From contig NZ_CP146350.1 in assembly GCF_037055355.1 (NCBI RefSeq), positions 2,689,001 through 2,753,000 on the forward strand: 64,000 nt of DNA, in the 5' to 3' direction. Made by a program: the position numbers and the translations under genes. Source of the stretch: Streptomyces sp. DG1A-41. Lineage in GTDB: Bacteria; Actinomycetota; Actinomycetes; Streptomycetales; Streptomycetaceae. Below are positions 25,450 to 33,733 of the stretch, piece by piece. Position 1 is the stretch's first letter, and each line of letters opens with the position of its first letter. The notes under the pieces are model-generated. The model saw only the letters and a program-made list of their open reading frames with translations. It had not been told where the DNA came from and did no database searches.

Positions 25450-27069
25450 TCAGATGTGCGCCGCGCCCGCGCCGGCGCCCGCGTTCTCACCGCGCTTGGT
25501 GAGGAACGCCACCAGCACCGCCACCACGGCAACGCCGGCGGCCACGAGCGACGCCGCGCTCATGCCGGAGATGAACGTGTCGTGCGCGACGCCCGTGATC
25601 TTCGCGGCGATCGCGTCCGGCGTCCCCGGCGCCACCGGCGGGACACCGACCTGGACGGCCTCGGACGCCTGGTGCTCCTGCTCGGACGTCAGCGGCGGGA
25701 GCCCGGCCTTCTCCCAGTTGCCCGCGAGGTCGCTGTCGACCTTGGAGGCCATCACGGCGCCCAGCACGGCCGTGCCGAGGCTGCCGCCGATCTGCATGGC
25801 GGCCTGCTGGAGTCCACCGGCGACACCGGACAGCTCCATCGGCGCGTTGCCGACGATGACCTCCGTGGCGCCGACCATGACCGGCGCCAGGCCGAGGCCC
25901 AGCAGGGCGAACCAGAGCGACATCAGGCCGCTGCCCGTGTCGGTCTCCAGCGTGGACATGCCGTACATGGCGATCGCGGTGAGCGTCATGCCGCCCGCGA
26001 GCGGGATCCGCGGGCCGACCTTGGTGATCATCGCGCCGGCGAGCGGGGAGCCGACGATCATCATGCCGGTGAGCGGGAGCAGGTGAAGACCGGCGTCGAT
26101 CGGGCTCATGCCGTGCACGTTCTGGAGGTAGAACGTCACGAAGAACAGCCCGCCCATGAAGGCGATGGCCATCAGGATCATCAGCACGACACCCGCGGAC
26201 AGCGGGACGGAACGGAACAGTGCCAGCGGGATCAGCGGCTCCCTGACCTTCGTCTCCCAGAAGGCGAACAGCGCGAAGCCCACGACCGACGCGATGACGA
26301 ACGCCCACGTCCTACTGTCGCCCCAGCCCCACTCCGGAGCCTTGATCAGGGCCCAGACCAGGCAGAACATCGCGGCGGACAGCAGGGCGATACCCGGGAG
26401 GTCGAAGGAGCGCGGGGCGTTCTCGGCACGATGGTCGAGGAGGATCCAGACACCGAGGACGACCGCGAGGACACCGACCGGCACGTTGATGAAGAACACC
26501 GACTGCCAGTTGACGTGCTCGACGAGCACGCCGCCGAGGATCGGGCCGCCCGCGGTGGACGCGCCGATGACCATGCCCCAGATGCCGATCGCCATGTTGA
26601 GCTTGTCGGCCGGGAAGGTGGCCCGCAGCAGGCCGAGCGCGGCCGGCATCAGCAGCGCGCCGAAGAGGCCCTGGAGGACGCGGAAGGTGACGACCAGCGC
26701 GATGCTGTCGGACAGACCGATGGCCCCCGAGGCGGCGGCGAAGCCGACGACGCCGATGAGGAAGGTCTGCCGGTGACCGAAGCGGTCGCCGAGCTTGCCC
26801 GCGGTGATCAGGGAGACCGCGAGGGCGAGGAAGTATCCGTTGGTGATCCACTGGACCTGGGCGAAGGTCGCGCCGAGGTCCTTTTGTATCGCGGGGTTGG
26901 CTATGGCCACGATGGTGCCGTCGAGGGCCACCATCATGACCCCCACAGCGACGGTGATGAGGGTGAGCCAGGGGTGCCCTCGCAGCCCCTTGCCCGGCGT
27001 CGCGCCCGACGGCGTCGCCGGTACGTTGCCCCCCGACCCCGTCGTGTCGATGGTGGTCTGACTAGTCAT
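25450..27069 (-). CDS. DHA2-type (EmrB/QacA) MFS multidrug efflux transporter
   Basis: A 539-residue membrane protein with 14 predicted helices. The loop 2-3 motif GKLGDRFGHRQTFL (residues about 87-100) and motif C-like GPILGGVLVEHVNWQSVFFINVPVG near residue 168-192 are diagnostic of DHA2 drug:H+ antiporters. The first helix contains VGVMMVALDGTIVAIANPAIQ, the classic D1-type segment. It is divergent from a TetR regulator with 115 bp between starts, so the pair is probably a drug-inducible export system. The exported compound cannot be told from sequence. Confidence 0.92.
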   Translation of the reverse strand: MTSQTTIDTTGSGGNVPATPSGATPGKGLRGHPWLTLITVAVGVMMVALDGTIVAIANPAIQKDLGATFAQVQWITNGYFLALAVSLITAGKLGDRFGHRQTFLIGVVGFAAASGAIGLSDSIALVVTFRVLQGLFGALLMPAALGLLRATFPADKLNMAIGIWGMVIGASTAGGPILGGVLVEHVNWQSVFFINVPVGVLAVVLGVWILLDHRAENAPRSFDLPGIALLSAAMFCLVWALIKAPEWGWGDSRTWAFVIASVVGFALFAFWETKVREPLIPLALFRSVPLSAGVVLMILMAIAFMGGLFFVTFYLQNVHGMSPIDAGLHLLPLTGMMIVGSPLAGAMITKVGPRIPLAGGMTLTAIAMYGMSTLETDTGSGLMSLWFALLGLGLAPVMVGATEVIVGNAPMELSGVAGGLQQAAMQIGGSLGTAVLGAVMASKVDSDLAGNWEKAGLPPLTSEQEHQASEAVQVGVPPVAPGTPDAIAAKITGVAHDTFISGMSAASLVAAGVAVVAVLVAFLTKRGENAGAGAGAAHI

Positions 27070-27096
27070 GCGTCGAGGCTAATGACAGCCACTGAC

Positions 27097-27112
27097 AATT
27101 GACAAACCAATT
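27097..27112. promoter_or_regulatory. Candidate TetR operator between MFS and TetR genes
   Basis: AATTG and CATT-type arms: AATTG (27097-27101) and CAATT (27108-27112) are inverted around 6 nt in the AT-rich divergent region. Short, so only a candidate. Confidence 0.35.
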
Positions 27113-27184
27113 CACAAGTCGGTAACTGACACGACACCCCCCTATTAGTCTGAGCTGGGCAGACACTTCAGAGAGAGGCACGTT

Positions 27185-27817
27185 TTGAACCTGCGCGAAC
27201 GCAAGAAGCAGCGCACCCGGGACGCGCTGCTGCGGGCCGCCCTGGAACTGTTCGCCACGCGCGGGTACGAGGAGACGACCGTCGACGACATCGCCGCCGC
27301 CGTCGACGTCTCCCAGCGCACGTTCTTCCGCTACTTCGCCGGCAAGGAGGAGACGGCGTTCTACGTGACGCGCCTCGCGGAGTCGCAGGTCGTCGAGGCC
27401 GTACGGGCCCGCCCGCCGGGCGAGGCCCCGCTGGAGGCGCTGCGCCGGGCCCTGCTGGAGAGCTGGGACGCGATCAACGAGACGATCGAGGAGATCGTGC
27501 CGGTCGACCTCCATATGCGCGTGTACCGGGTGATCGAGTCGACGCCCGCGCTGCTCGCCGCCCATCTGCGGCGGGCGGCGGAAGTGGAGGAGGAGCTCGC
27601 GCGCATCATCGCCGAGCGCGAGGGGCTCGACGTGAACGAGGATCCGCGGCCCAGAATCGTCGTGGCCCTCTTCGGCGGGGTGATTCGCGTCACCGAGCGG
27701 CTGTGGTCCGCGGGGGACGACCTCAGCCTCGAGGGAATGCGCCAACTGACCGCCACCTACCTCGATCAGGTGGGTCCCGCCCTGGCCGGGAACTGGCGTA
27801 CGACTCAAACCCTTTAG
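27185..27817 (+). CDS. TetR family transcriptional regulator
   Basis: A 210-residue repressor. The N-terminal helix-turn-helix is typical: KKQRTRDALLRAALELFATRGYEETTV (split here around residues 6-32), then DIAAAVDVSQRTFFRYFAGKEE at residues 34-55. The C-terminal ligand domain is helical and specific to this protein. TTG 27185 is preceded by AGAGAGG, and a TATTAG -10-like box lies near 27143. It is divergent from the DHA2 exporter and very likely represses it until a ligand binds. Confidence 0.92.
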   Translation: MNLRERKKQRTRDALLRAALELFATRGYEETTVDDIAAAVDVSQRTFFRYFAGKEETAFYVTRLAESQVVEAVRARPPGEAPLEALRRALLESWDAINETIEEIVPVDLHMRVYRVIESTPALLAAHLRRAAEVEEELARIIAEREGLDVNEDPRPRIVVALFGGVIRVTERLWSAGDDLSLEGMRQLTATYLDQVGPALAGNWRTTQTL

Positions 27818-27890
27818 CGCATACACCGAAACGTGATCCCGGTCACTTGGTTAACGCGAGACCCTCTCGTTCTCCTAGTGTGTCCTTTCA

Positions 27891-29099
27891 GTGACTTCCT
27901 TCGACACCACCCCGCAACTGAACGTCTGGCGCGCACTGCTCGCTCTGGCCGTCGTGTTCGTGATGCTGGCGACCACCGGCTGGACGGCCCTGCGCAACCA
28001 GCGGGGCGACACACCGCTCCAGGCCTCGCTGTCCGCCTGGGAGGACGGCCGGATCGGCGGTCACCGGCTGCCGGACCCGCAGTCCCAGCCGACGAAGCTG
28101 GCCCGTTTCTTCGCCTCGCTCACCGAGCGGGACCGCGCGAGCCTGGTCCGCAAGTACCCGCTAGCGGTCGGCAACATGAACGGCGCCCCGTTGGAACTGC
28201 GCTACCGCGCCAATCGCATCGCGCTCGACCAGGCACGCGACGTCGAGCGGGAACGCATGCACGACGGCCGTCTCACCCCGGCCGGGAAGCACGAGGCCGG
28301 CCGCCGGATGCACCGCTTCGAAGACCTCATGGAGAAGGGCCGCCACATCCTCGCCTTCGATCCCGAGGGCTCCGGGCGGGTGGCGGAGGTCTTCGGCGAC
28401 CTGCGCGAGGCGGAACGGGTCTCGGTCGTCGTGCCCGGCGTGGACACCGACCTGCTCACCTTCCAGCGCACCCAGCGCAAGTACGCGGCGCCCGTCGGCA
28501 TGGCCGAGTCCCTGTACGCGGCCGAGCGGGCGGCGAGCCCCTCGACCCGTACGGCCGTGATCGCCTGGGCCGACTACACGGCACCCAGCGGACTCGGTAT
28601 CGACTCGGCCACGGCGATGCGCGCCGAGGAGGGGGCCGTACGGCTGAACGCGCTGGTGCGGGCGCTGCCGGGCAGCTCGCCGGTCTCGCTGTTCTGCCAC
28701 AGCTACGGCTCCGTGGTGTGCGGGGTCGCCGCGCACTCGCTGCCGGGCCGGGTGTCCGACATCGCGGTGGCCGGCAGCCCCGGCATGCGCGTCGAGAAGG
28801 CCGCCCAGCTGCACACCACCGCCCGGGTGTGGGCGATGCGGGACGCCGACGACTGGATCCAGGACGTGCCGTATCTGGAGGTCGGGGGGCTGGGCCACGG
28901 GGCCGACCCGGTGTCCGCCGGGTTCGGTGCGCGGGTGCTGTCGGCGCAGGGTGCGAAGGGTCACGCCGGCTACTTCGAGCCGGGCACGGCAAGTTTGATG
29001 AATTTCGCAGAGATCGGCGTTGGCGCATACCGCTCGGTGCACTGCGCGCACGAATTCGGCGTCTGCCGGACCGGTTTGTCCGGCACGGCGGCGGCCTGA
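27891..29099 (+). CDS. Membrane-anchored alpha/beta hydrolase (DUF1023 type)
   Basis: A 402-residue protein with one N-terminal transmembrane helix (residues 13-31, VWRALLALAVVFVMLATTG region) and an extracytoplasmic hydrolase domain. The nucleophile elbow is CHSYGS at residues 269-274 (Ser271) in the order expected of DUF1023; the family usually has Gly in the first position of GHSYGS, here Cys. The catalytic Asp is likely in ARVWAMRDADDWI and the His in AKGHAGYFEPG. GTG 27891 lies 9 nt behind TAGTGT, so the leader is absent or very short. The substrate is unknown. Confidence 0.85.
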   Translation: MTSFDTTPQLNVWRALLALAVVFVMLATTGWTALRNQRGDTPLQASLSAWEDGRIGGHRLPDPQSQPTKLARFFASLTERDRASLVRKYPLAVGNMNGAPLELRYRANRIALDQARDVERERMHDGRLTPAGKHEAGRRMHRFEDLMEKGRHILAFDPEGSGRVAEVFGDLREAERVSVVVPGVDTDLLTFQRTQRKYAAPVGMAESLYAAERAASPSTRTAVIAWADYTAPSGLGIDSATAMRAEEGAVRLNALVRALPGSSPVSLFCHSYGSVVCGVAAHSLPGRVSDIAVAGSPGMRVEKAAQLHTTARVWAMRDADDWIQDVPYLEVGGLGHGADPVSAGFGARVLSAQGAKGHAGYFEPGTASLMNFAEIGVGAYRSVHCAHEFGVCRTGLSGTAAA

Positions 29100-29162
29100 C
29101 GCGCGTAGAGGCGAAAGAAACCGCGGTCTGCTCGGGAGGGGGACGGAGGAGCGCGTGCCGCA

Positions 29163-29168
29163 TACGAT
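29163..29168 (+). promoter_or_regulatory. -10 box of a probable leaderless gene
   Basis: TACGAT ends 7 nt before ATG 29176; it overlaps an in-frame ATG at 29167, which argues that 29176 is the real start. Confidence 0.55.
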
Positions 29169-29175
29169 GAGCCGC

Positions 29176-30036
29176 ATGGGTGACGTACTGGCCGGATTTC
29201 ATGCCGCCTGGGAGTTCGAGTCCGACTCCGTACTCATCCGTTACGAGCGGGGGATTCGAACACCTAAGCTCTTCCAGGCGCTGGGGGAACGTCGTGTGCC
29301 CCTGGAGGCGATCGCCGGAGTGACGCTGACGCGCGGGAAACGCGGCACGGTGGTGCTGCGCGTCGAGCCGCGGCCCGGTGCGGATCCGTTGATGGAGGCG
29401 GCCGCCGGGCAACTCAAGGACAGCGGCGATCCCTACCGGCTGGTGCTGCCCGCCGAGCGGGAAGTCCTCGCGGAGTACTACGCCGAGGAACTGCAAGGGC
29501 TGCTGACGGAGACCGGGCCGGCGGAGCGGTTCCTCGTGGAGCCGCCCAAGGGGCCGTTGTCGTTCAAGGCGTACGACGGGAAGGCCTCGTTCGACGGGCG
29601 GACCGTGAACTTCCGGTGGTTCTGGACGGGGGCGTCGTCGGCGAAGTGGAAGGCCGGGGACCAGAGCTTCTCCGTCGGGGAGCTGAACGGGGTGGAGTGG
29701 CGGTCACCGGAGGTCTTCGAGGGGCATCTGCGGTTGCTGCGGCGCGACGAGGCGGGGGCGGCCGCGGCTGCTGCTGCGCAGGCTGACCAGGATCCTGCGG
29801 CGGTGGTGTTCGGGCTGGGGTACGGGCCTGTGCATGAGTCACTGCCGTTCGCCGCGGCGGTGTTGGCGGCGGTGCGGGCGTCCAGTCCGGTGGCGGCTGT
29901 GTCCGCGGCCCGGCCGCGGCGTGATCCTGCGGATATCGCCGAGCGGATCCGGCATCTCGGGGAGTTGCATCAGGCCGGGTTGGTGACCGATGAGGAGTTC
30001 TCGGTCAAGAAGGCGGAGTTGTTGGCGGAGCTGTAG
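29176..30036 (+). CDS. DUF4429 protein with C-terminal SHOCT domain
   Basis: A 286-residue soluble protein. The first half carries two DUF4429-like beta units (YERGIRTPKLFQALGERRVPLEAIAGV and FDGRTVNFRWFWTG are typical elements), each ending in a basic strand. A linker rich in Ala follows. The C-terminus is a short SHOCT domain: IAERIRHLGELHQAGLVTDEEF then KKAELL. ATG 29176 is chosen over longer in-frame starts because of the TACGAT box exactly 7 nt upstream. Proteins of this form are common in Streptomyces; the function is unknown, and SHOCT domains are thought to mediate oligomerisation. Confidence 0.8.
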   Translation: MGDVLAGFHAAWEFESDSVLIRYERGIRTPKLFQALGERRVPLEAIAGVTLTRGKRGTVVLRVEPRPGADPLMEAAAGQLKDSGDPYRLVLPAEREVLAEYYAEELQGLLTETGPAERFLVEPPKGPLSFKAYDGKASFDGRTVNFRWFWTGASSAKWKAGDQSFSVGELNGVEWRSPEVFEGHLRLLRRDEAGAAAAAAAQADQDPAAVVFGLGYGPVHESLPFAAAVLAAVRASSPVAAVSAARPRRDPADIAERIRHLGELHQAGLVTDEEFSVKKAELLAEL

Positions 30037-30060
30037 CGTCTGCGGGGTGCTGCGCGCCGG

Positions 30061-30134
30061 CGGGTGCAGGTGCTCCGTGGCCGGTCGCGCCCACGCGGCG
30101 GAGCCGCAGATCGATACGGCCCCGCGCCCCTGAA
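30061..30134 (+). repeat. Dispersed repeat family A, copy 3
   Basis: CGGGTGCAGGTGCTCCGTGG, then CCGGTCGCGCCCACGCGGCG, GAGCCGCAGATCGATACGG and CCCCGCGCCCCTGAAG. It matches 61934-62006 over its whole length and lies in the intergenic space after the DUF4429 gene. Confidence 0.75.
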
Positions 30135-30143
30135 GCCCTCCCC

Positions 30144-31157
30144 CTACTCCCTGCCTGCTGAAGTGAACGCCATGTCCGCGTACCTGTTGCCTGCCACCTG
30201 GGCTGCGATCGGGTCCAGCAGGGACAGTTCTTCTTCCGTCAGGACGATCCTGGTCGCCGCCGTGTTCTCCTCCACCCTCGTCGGCTTGCGGGTGCCCGGG
30301 ATCGGGATGACCGGGAGCTTGTGGAGCGTCGCCTGCTGGTGGGCCCAGGCCAGGGCGATCTGGCCGAGGGAGGCGTCGTGGGCCTTGGCCACCGAGCGGA
30401 TCGGCTCCAGCAGGGCCGCGTTCCTCGCCGCGTTGTCCCCCGTGAAACGGGGCTGCTGGCGGCGGAAGTCGTCGGAGGACAGGTCCTCGGCCTTGGCGAA
30501 GGAGCCCGTGAGGAAGCCGCGGCCGAGCGGGGAGTAGGGGACCAGGGCCACGCCCAGGTCGCGGGCCGCGGGGACGACCTTCGGCTCGATGTCACGGCTG
30601 AACAGCGACCACTCCGACTGCACGGCCGCGATCGGGTGTACCGCGTGGGCGGCGCGGAGTTCGTCCGCCGTGACCTCGCTCAGGCCCAGGTGCTTGATCT
30701 TGCCCTCACGGACCAGGTGGGCCATGGTGCCGACGCTCTCCTCGATCGGCACGTTCACATCGCGCCGGTGCATGTAGTAGAGGTCGATGACGTCGACGTC
30801 GAGGCGCTTCAGGCTCGCCTCGACGGCCTGTCGGATGTAGGGCGGGTCGTTGCGGATGACGCGTCGCGTCGGGTCGTCCGGGGGGATCGACAGGGCGAAC
30901 TTGGTCGCGATGACGACCTCGTCGCGGTGTGCCTTGAGGAACGGCGAAAGGAACCGCTCGTTCTCGCCGGCGCCGTACGCGTCGGCCGTGTCGTAGAAGG
31001 TGACGCCCAGTTCGAGCGCCCGTTCGAGGGTGGCCCGGGACGCGTCCGCGTCCGAGGGGCCGTAGGCGAAGCTCATGCCCATGCAGCCGAGACCCTGGAC
31101 ACCCACCTCGGGGCCGTGGTCGCCGAGCTTCGCCGTCGTGATCCTGCCGTCCGTCAT
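30144..31157 (-). CDS. Aldo/keto reductase
   Basis: A 337-residue AKR of the Tas/YajO-type. The catalytic tetrad is visible: Asp56 and Tyr61 in FYDTADAYGAGENE, Lys86 in IATKFAL, His130 in DLYYMHRRD. IPIPGTRKPTRVEEN near residue 290 is the NADPH-binding loop. The start ATG overlaps the stop of the MerR gene as ATGA, so the two are translationally coupled and co-regulated. It reduces an aldehyde or ketone with NADPH; the MerR partner suggests it answers an electrophile or toxic carbonyl (inference). Confidence 0.93.
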   Translation of the reverse strand: MTDGRITTAKLGDHGPEVGVQGLGCMGMSFAYGPSDADASRATLERALELGVTFYDTADAYGAGENERFLSPFLKAHRDEVVIATKFALSIPPDDPTRRVIRNDPPYIRQAVEASLKRLDVDVIDLYYMHRRDVNVPIEESVGTMAHLVREGKIKHLGLSEVTADELRAAHAVHPIAAVQSEWSLFSRDIEPKVVPAARDLGVALVPYSPLGRGFLTGSFAKAEDLSSDDFRRQQPRFTGDNAARNAALLEPIRSVAKAHDASLGQIALAWAHQQATLHKLPVIPIPGTRKPTRVEENTAATRIVLTEEELSLLDPIAAQVAGNRYADMAFTSAGRE

Positions 31158-31618
31158 CGGGACCTCTCCGACGCCAGGGCACGCCCGGCGTCCGCGTAGA
31201 AACTGATCTTCCGGTCGAGCACGGCGAGCGTGCCCCGGAGTTCGTCGATCCTGGCCAGCACGTCCTCGCGGGTCGTCTTCAGCAGTTCGAAGCGCTCGGC
31301 GTAGGTGTGGTCGCCCTCACGCACGAGTTCCGCGTACCGGACCATGTCGGCGACCGGCATGCCGGTCAGGCGGAGCTTGCCCACGAGGTCGAGCCAGTCG
31401 AGGTCGCGGTTGGTGTAGCGGCGCTGGCCGGTGTGGGACCGGTCGATGTGCGGCATCAGGCCGATGCGCTCGTACCAGCGCAGGGTGTGCGCCGTCAGGC
31501 CGGTCAGGGCGACGACCTCGCTGATCGTGTACTTGTCCTGGCCGTCCGGGCGCCGGTTCTGCCGCGGCGGGCCGGCGCAGGTGTCGGTACTGGTCCCCGG
31601 GGTCTCCATCACCGTCAT
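31154..31618 (-). CDS. MerR family transcriptional regulator
   Basis: A 154-residue regulator. The winged helix is at residues 30-98: YTISEVVALTGLTAHTLRWYERIGL, with key residues SEVAxxTG and LRYYE-type core, followed by SHTGQRRYTNRDLDWL. The dimerisation coiled coil follows (residues 105-145). The effector region is short, without conserved metal-binding Cys, so it is not a metal sensor of the MerR/CueR type. It is autoregulated through a classic 19-bp-spacer promoter (31626-31656). The mRNA is probably leaderless (TAGCGT 7 nt before ATG). It forms an operon with the aldo/keto reductase. Confidence 0.92.
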   Translation of the reverse strand: MTVMETPGTSTDTCAGPPRQNRRPDGQDKYTISEVVALTGLTAHTLRWYERIGLMPHIDRSHTGQRRYTNRDLDWLDLVGKLRLTGMPVADMVRYAELVREGDHTYAERFELLKTTREDVLARIDELRGTLAVLDRKISFYADAGRALASERSR

Positions 31619-31625
31619 GGCCCCA

Positions 31626-31656
31626 ACGCTAGGACCTTGGAGTGCACTCCAAGCAA
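31626..31656 (-). promoter_or_regulatory. MerR-type promoter with 19-bp spacer and perfect operator palindrome
   Basis: On the minus strand TTGCTT (-35, 31651-31656) and TAGCGT (-10, 31626-31631) are separated by exactly 19 bp. The perfect 18-bp palindrome CTTGGAGTGCACTCCAAG (31636-31653) lies in the spacer. This is the standard layout activated by MerR proteins through DNA untwisting. Confidence 0.8.
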
Positions 31657-31702
31657 GCTCCGACGGTAAGAAATCGGCAGGACACCTCTTGATCCGGCTG
31701 GT

Positions 31703-31708
31703 TAGCGT
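31703..31708 (+). promoter_or_regulatory. -10 box of a probable leaderless gene
   Basis: TAGCGT ends 8 nt before ATG 31717; no ribosome site is present. Confidence 0.5.
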
Positions 31709-31716
31709 GGGGCGTC

Positions 31717-32184
31717 ATGAGTGTCGTACGCCGCGCCCTGCCCGAGGACGCCGAGGAAGTCCTCCGCCTGCGCCAGATCATGATCGACTCGTTGTTCGGC
31801 GACCCCGCGGCCGCCTGGCACGGGGAGTCCCTCCCCACACTGAAAACCAAACTGGGCGAGCCGGACGGGGACTTCACGGCGTTCGTGGTGGACCACCCGG
31901 AGCGGCCGGGGACGCTGGCGTCGCTGGTGGCCGGGACGATCGACTACCGCATCGGGAAGTCGGGCGACCCGCAGGGCATGGTGGGCTTCGTCTTCAGCGT
32001 CGCCACCGACCCGTCCGCCCGACGCCGTGGCTACGCGCGCGCGTGCATGACCACGCTGCTGGAGTGGTTCCGCGAGCGCGGCGCCAGGCGCGTGCAGCTC
32101 ACGGCCTCGCCGGAGGCCCAGCCGCTGTACGTCTCCCTCGGTTTCCGGCCCAAGCCCGACCCCTTGCTGGAGCTGACGCTGTGA
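31717..32184 (+). CDS. GNAT family acetyltransferase
   Basis: A 155-residue N-acetyltransferase. It shows the GNAT core: MVGFVFSVATDPSARRRGYARACM includes the acetyl-CoA loop R-R-R-G-Y-A (residues about 103-108), followed by the beta5 strand region VQLTASPEAQPLYVSLGF. The start MSVVRRALPEDAEEVLRLR is typical of the fold. It acetylates an amino group of an unknown substrate with acetyl-CoA. It is divergent from the MerR-AKR operon, 98 bp between starts, and is followed 18 bp later by a serine hydrolase gene with its own -10 box. Confidence 0.9.
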   Translation: MSVVRRALPEDAEEVLRLRQIMIDSLFGDPAAAWHGESLPTLKTKLGEPDGDFTAFVVDHPERPGTLASLVAGTIDYRIGKSGDPQGMVGFVFSVATDPSARRRGYARACMTTLLEWFRERGARRVQLTASPEAQPLYVSLGFRPKPDPLLELTL

Positions 32185-32189
32185 GCGCA

Positions 32190-32195
32190 TAGGCT
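32190..32195 (+). promoter_or_regulatory. -10 box of a probable leaderless gene
   Basis: TAGGCT ends 7 nt before ATG 32203, within the 18-bp gap after the GNAT gene. Confidence 0.5.
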
Positions 32196-32202
32196 CGAAC
32201 GC

Positions 32203-33018
32203 ATGTCGCTGAAGAGCCTCGCGTTGATCGAGAACTGGCCGGTTCCCACCGCCGCGGCGGGTGTCGTACGAGCGGACGGCACCGTCCTCGGCACCCACGG
32301 ACCGGCCGGACAGCGGTTCCCGCTCGCGTCGGTGACCAAGCCCCTCGCCGCCTACGCGGTGCTCGTCGCGTACGAGGAGGGCGCCATCGAGCTCGACGAG
32401 CCCGCCGGCCCGCCCGGGTCGACGGTCCGGCACCTGCTCGCGCACACCTCGGGCCTCGCCTTCGACGAACACAAGGTCACGGCGCCGCCCGGGGAACGGC
32501 GGCTCTACTCGAACGCCGGCTTCGAGCAGCTCGGCGACCACGTCGCGAAGGCGACCGACATCCCGTTCGGGGAGTACCTGCGCCAGGGCGTGCTGGAGCC
32601 GCTGGGCATGACCTCGACCAGCCTGGAGGGGTCTCCGGCCAAGGACGGGGTGTCGACGGTCGAGGACCTGCTGCGGTTCGCCGCCGAGGTGCAGGCCCCG
32701 CGGCTCCTGGACCCCCGTACGGTCGCCGAGGCGATGACCGTGCACTACCCGGGCACGAAGGGCGTCCTGCCGGGGTACGGCCACCAGAACCCCAACGACT
32801 GGGGGCTCGGCTTCGAGATCCGCGACTCCAAGTCGCCGCACTGGACGGGCTCGTCGTCCTCACCGCGCACCTTCGGGCACTTCGGGCAGTCCGGGACGTT
32901 CCTGTGGATCGACCCCGACGCGCGGGCCGCGTGCGTCGCGCTGACGGGCCGGGCGTTCGGGCCGTGGGCGATCGAGGCGTGGCCGGCGTTCACGGACGCG
33001 GTACTGGCCGACCTCTAG
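32203..33018 (+). CDS. Beta-lactamase-like serine hydrolase
   Basis: A 271-residue class C/penicillin-binding-like protein. The SxxK nucleophile is SVTK at residues 43-46, the YSN triad motif is at 102-104 (LYSNAGFEQLG), and GHFGQSGTF near residue 228 takes the place of the third (KTG-like) motif, written HxG in many such esterases. No signal peptide is seen, so it is probably a cytosolic esterase or amidase rather than a true beta-lactamase. Its TAG stop shares the palindrome CTAG with the stop of the convergent pirin gene. Confidence 0.88.
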   Translation: MSLKSLALIENWPVPTAAAGVVRADGTVLGTHGPAGQRFPLASVTKPLAAYAVLVAYEEGAIELDEPAGPPGSTVRHLLAHTSGLAFDEHKVTAPPGERRLYSNAGFEQLGDHVAKATDIPFGEYLRQGVLEPLGMTSTSLEGSPAKDGVSTVEDLLRFAAEVQAPRLLDPRTVAEAMTVHYPGTKGVLPGYGHQNPNDWGLGFEIRDSKSPHWTGSSSSPRTFGHFGQSGTFLWIDPDARAACVALTGRAFGPWAIEAWPAFTDAVLADL

Positions 33019-33674
33019 CTGGTGGTCATCTCCCAGACCAGCAGCTCCGCCTCTGTCACGCCCTCGGCCTCCAGGCCCTTGGCATCGGTGATCCGGGCCG
33101 CGTCGCCCGCGCCCAGCGCCTCGCCGTCCAGGCGTACGTCACCGCGTACGACGTGCACGTACGCGTACGCCGCGTCCGGTACCGCCGTCCGCTCCCCCGC
33201 CCCCAGGCGCCGTACGTGCAGCATCGCGCCGGCCTCCGGGACGGCGTAGGGCGTCGAGTCGGCGATGCCGTGGACGACCTCGTAGTACGGGTCGCCGCCG
33301 GGCCGGAGCGGGGCCAGCCACATCTGGACGAAGGTGAGGGGGCCGGGGCCGTCGTTGCGCTCCACGTGGCGCACCCCGCCCGCCGAGCTCAGCCGCTGCA
33401 CGTCTCCGTGGCGCACCACCGACTCGTGCCCGGTGGAGTCCCGGTGCGTCAGCTCGCCCTCGACCACCCACGTCACGATCTCGGTGTGGCTGTGCGGGTG
33501 CTCGTCGAAGCCGGCGCCGGACGCCAAGCGCTCCTCGTTGCAGGCGATCACCGCGCCGAAACGGAGGTTGTCCGGGTCGTAGTGGGGGCCGAAGGAGAAA
33601 GCGTGCCGGCTCTCGATTCCGGCCGCCGGGTCACCGCCCTGGTAGCGCTGATCAGCGCGCCGAATGTCCATCAC
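33015..33674 (-). CDS. Pirin family protein
   Basis: A bicupin of about 220 residues. The N-terminal cupin carries the metal ligands in HPHSHTEIVTWVVEGELTHRDSTG (split around residues 63-85: His-x-His-x-x, then Glu) and a GDVQRLSSAGGVRHVE segment; the second cupin is less conserved. Pirins bind iron, and some are quercetin dioxygenases or redox sensors. Start: GTG 33674 is 7 nt from a TACGGT box, while ATG 33671 one codon later is also possible. It is convergent with the serine hydrolase and divergent from FasR. Confidence 0.9.
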   Translation of the reverse strand: MMDIRRADQRYQGGDPAAGIESRHAFSFGPHYDPDNLRFGAVIACNEERLASGAGFDEHPHSHTEIVTWVVEGELTHRDSTGHESVVRHGDVQRLSSAGGVRHVERNDGPGPLTFVQMWLAPLRPGGDPYYEVVHGIADSTPYAVPEAGAMLHVRRLGAGERTAVPDAAYAYVHVVRGDVRLDGEALGAGDAARITDAKGLEAEGVTEAELLVWEMTTS

Positions 33675-33681
33675 GGAGTCC

Positions 33682-33687
33682 ACCGTA
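33682..33687 (-). promoter_or_regulatory. -10 box of a probable leaderless gene
   Basis: TACGGT on the minus strand ends 7 nt before GTG 33674 of the pirin gene. Confidence 0.45.
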
Positions 33688-33720
33688 GACCCGGCGGCGC
33701 ACCTTCCCGTCCGGATAAGG

Positions 33721-33726
33721 CAGGCT
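33721..33726 (+). promoter_or_regulatory. -10 box of fasR (probable leaderless)
   Basis: CAGGCT, one mismatch to TANNNT, ends 7 nt before GTG 33734; no ribosome site is present. Confidence 0.45.
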
Positions 33727-33733
33727 TGTCCCC

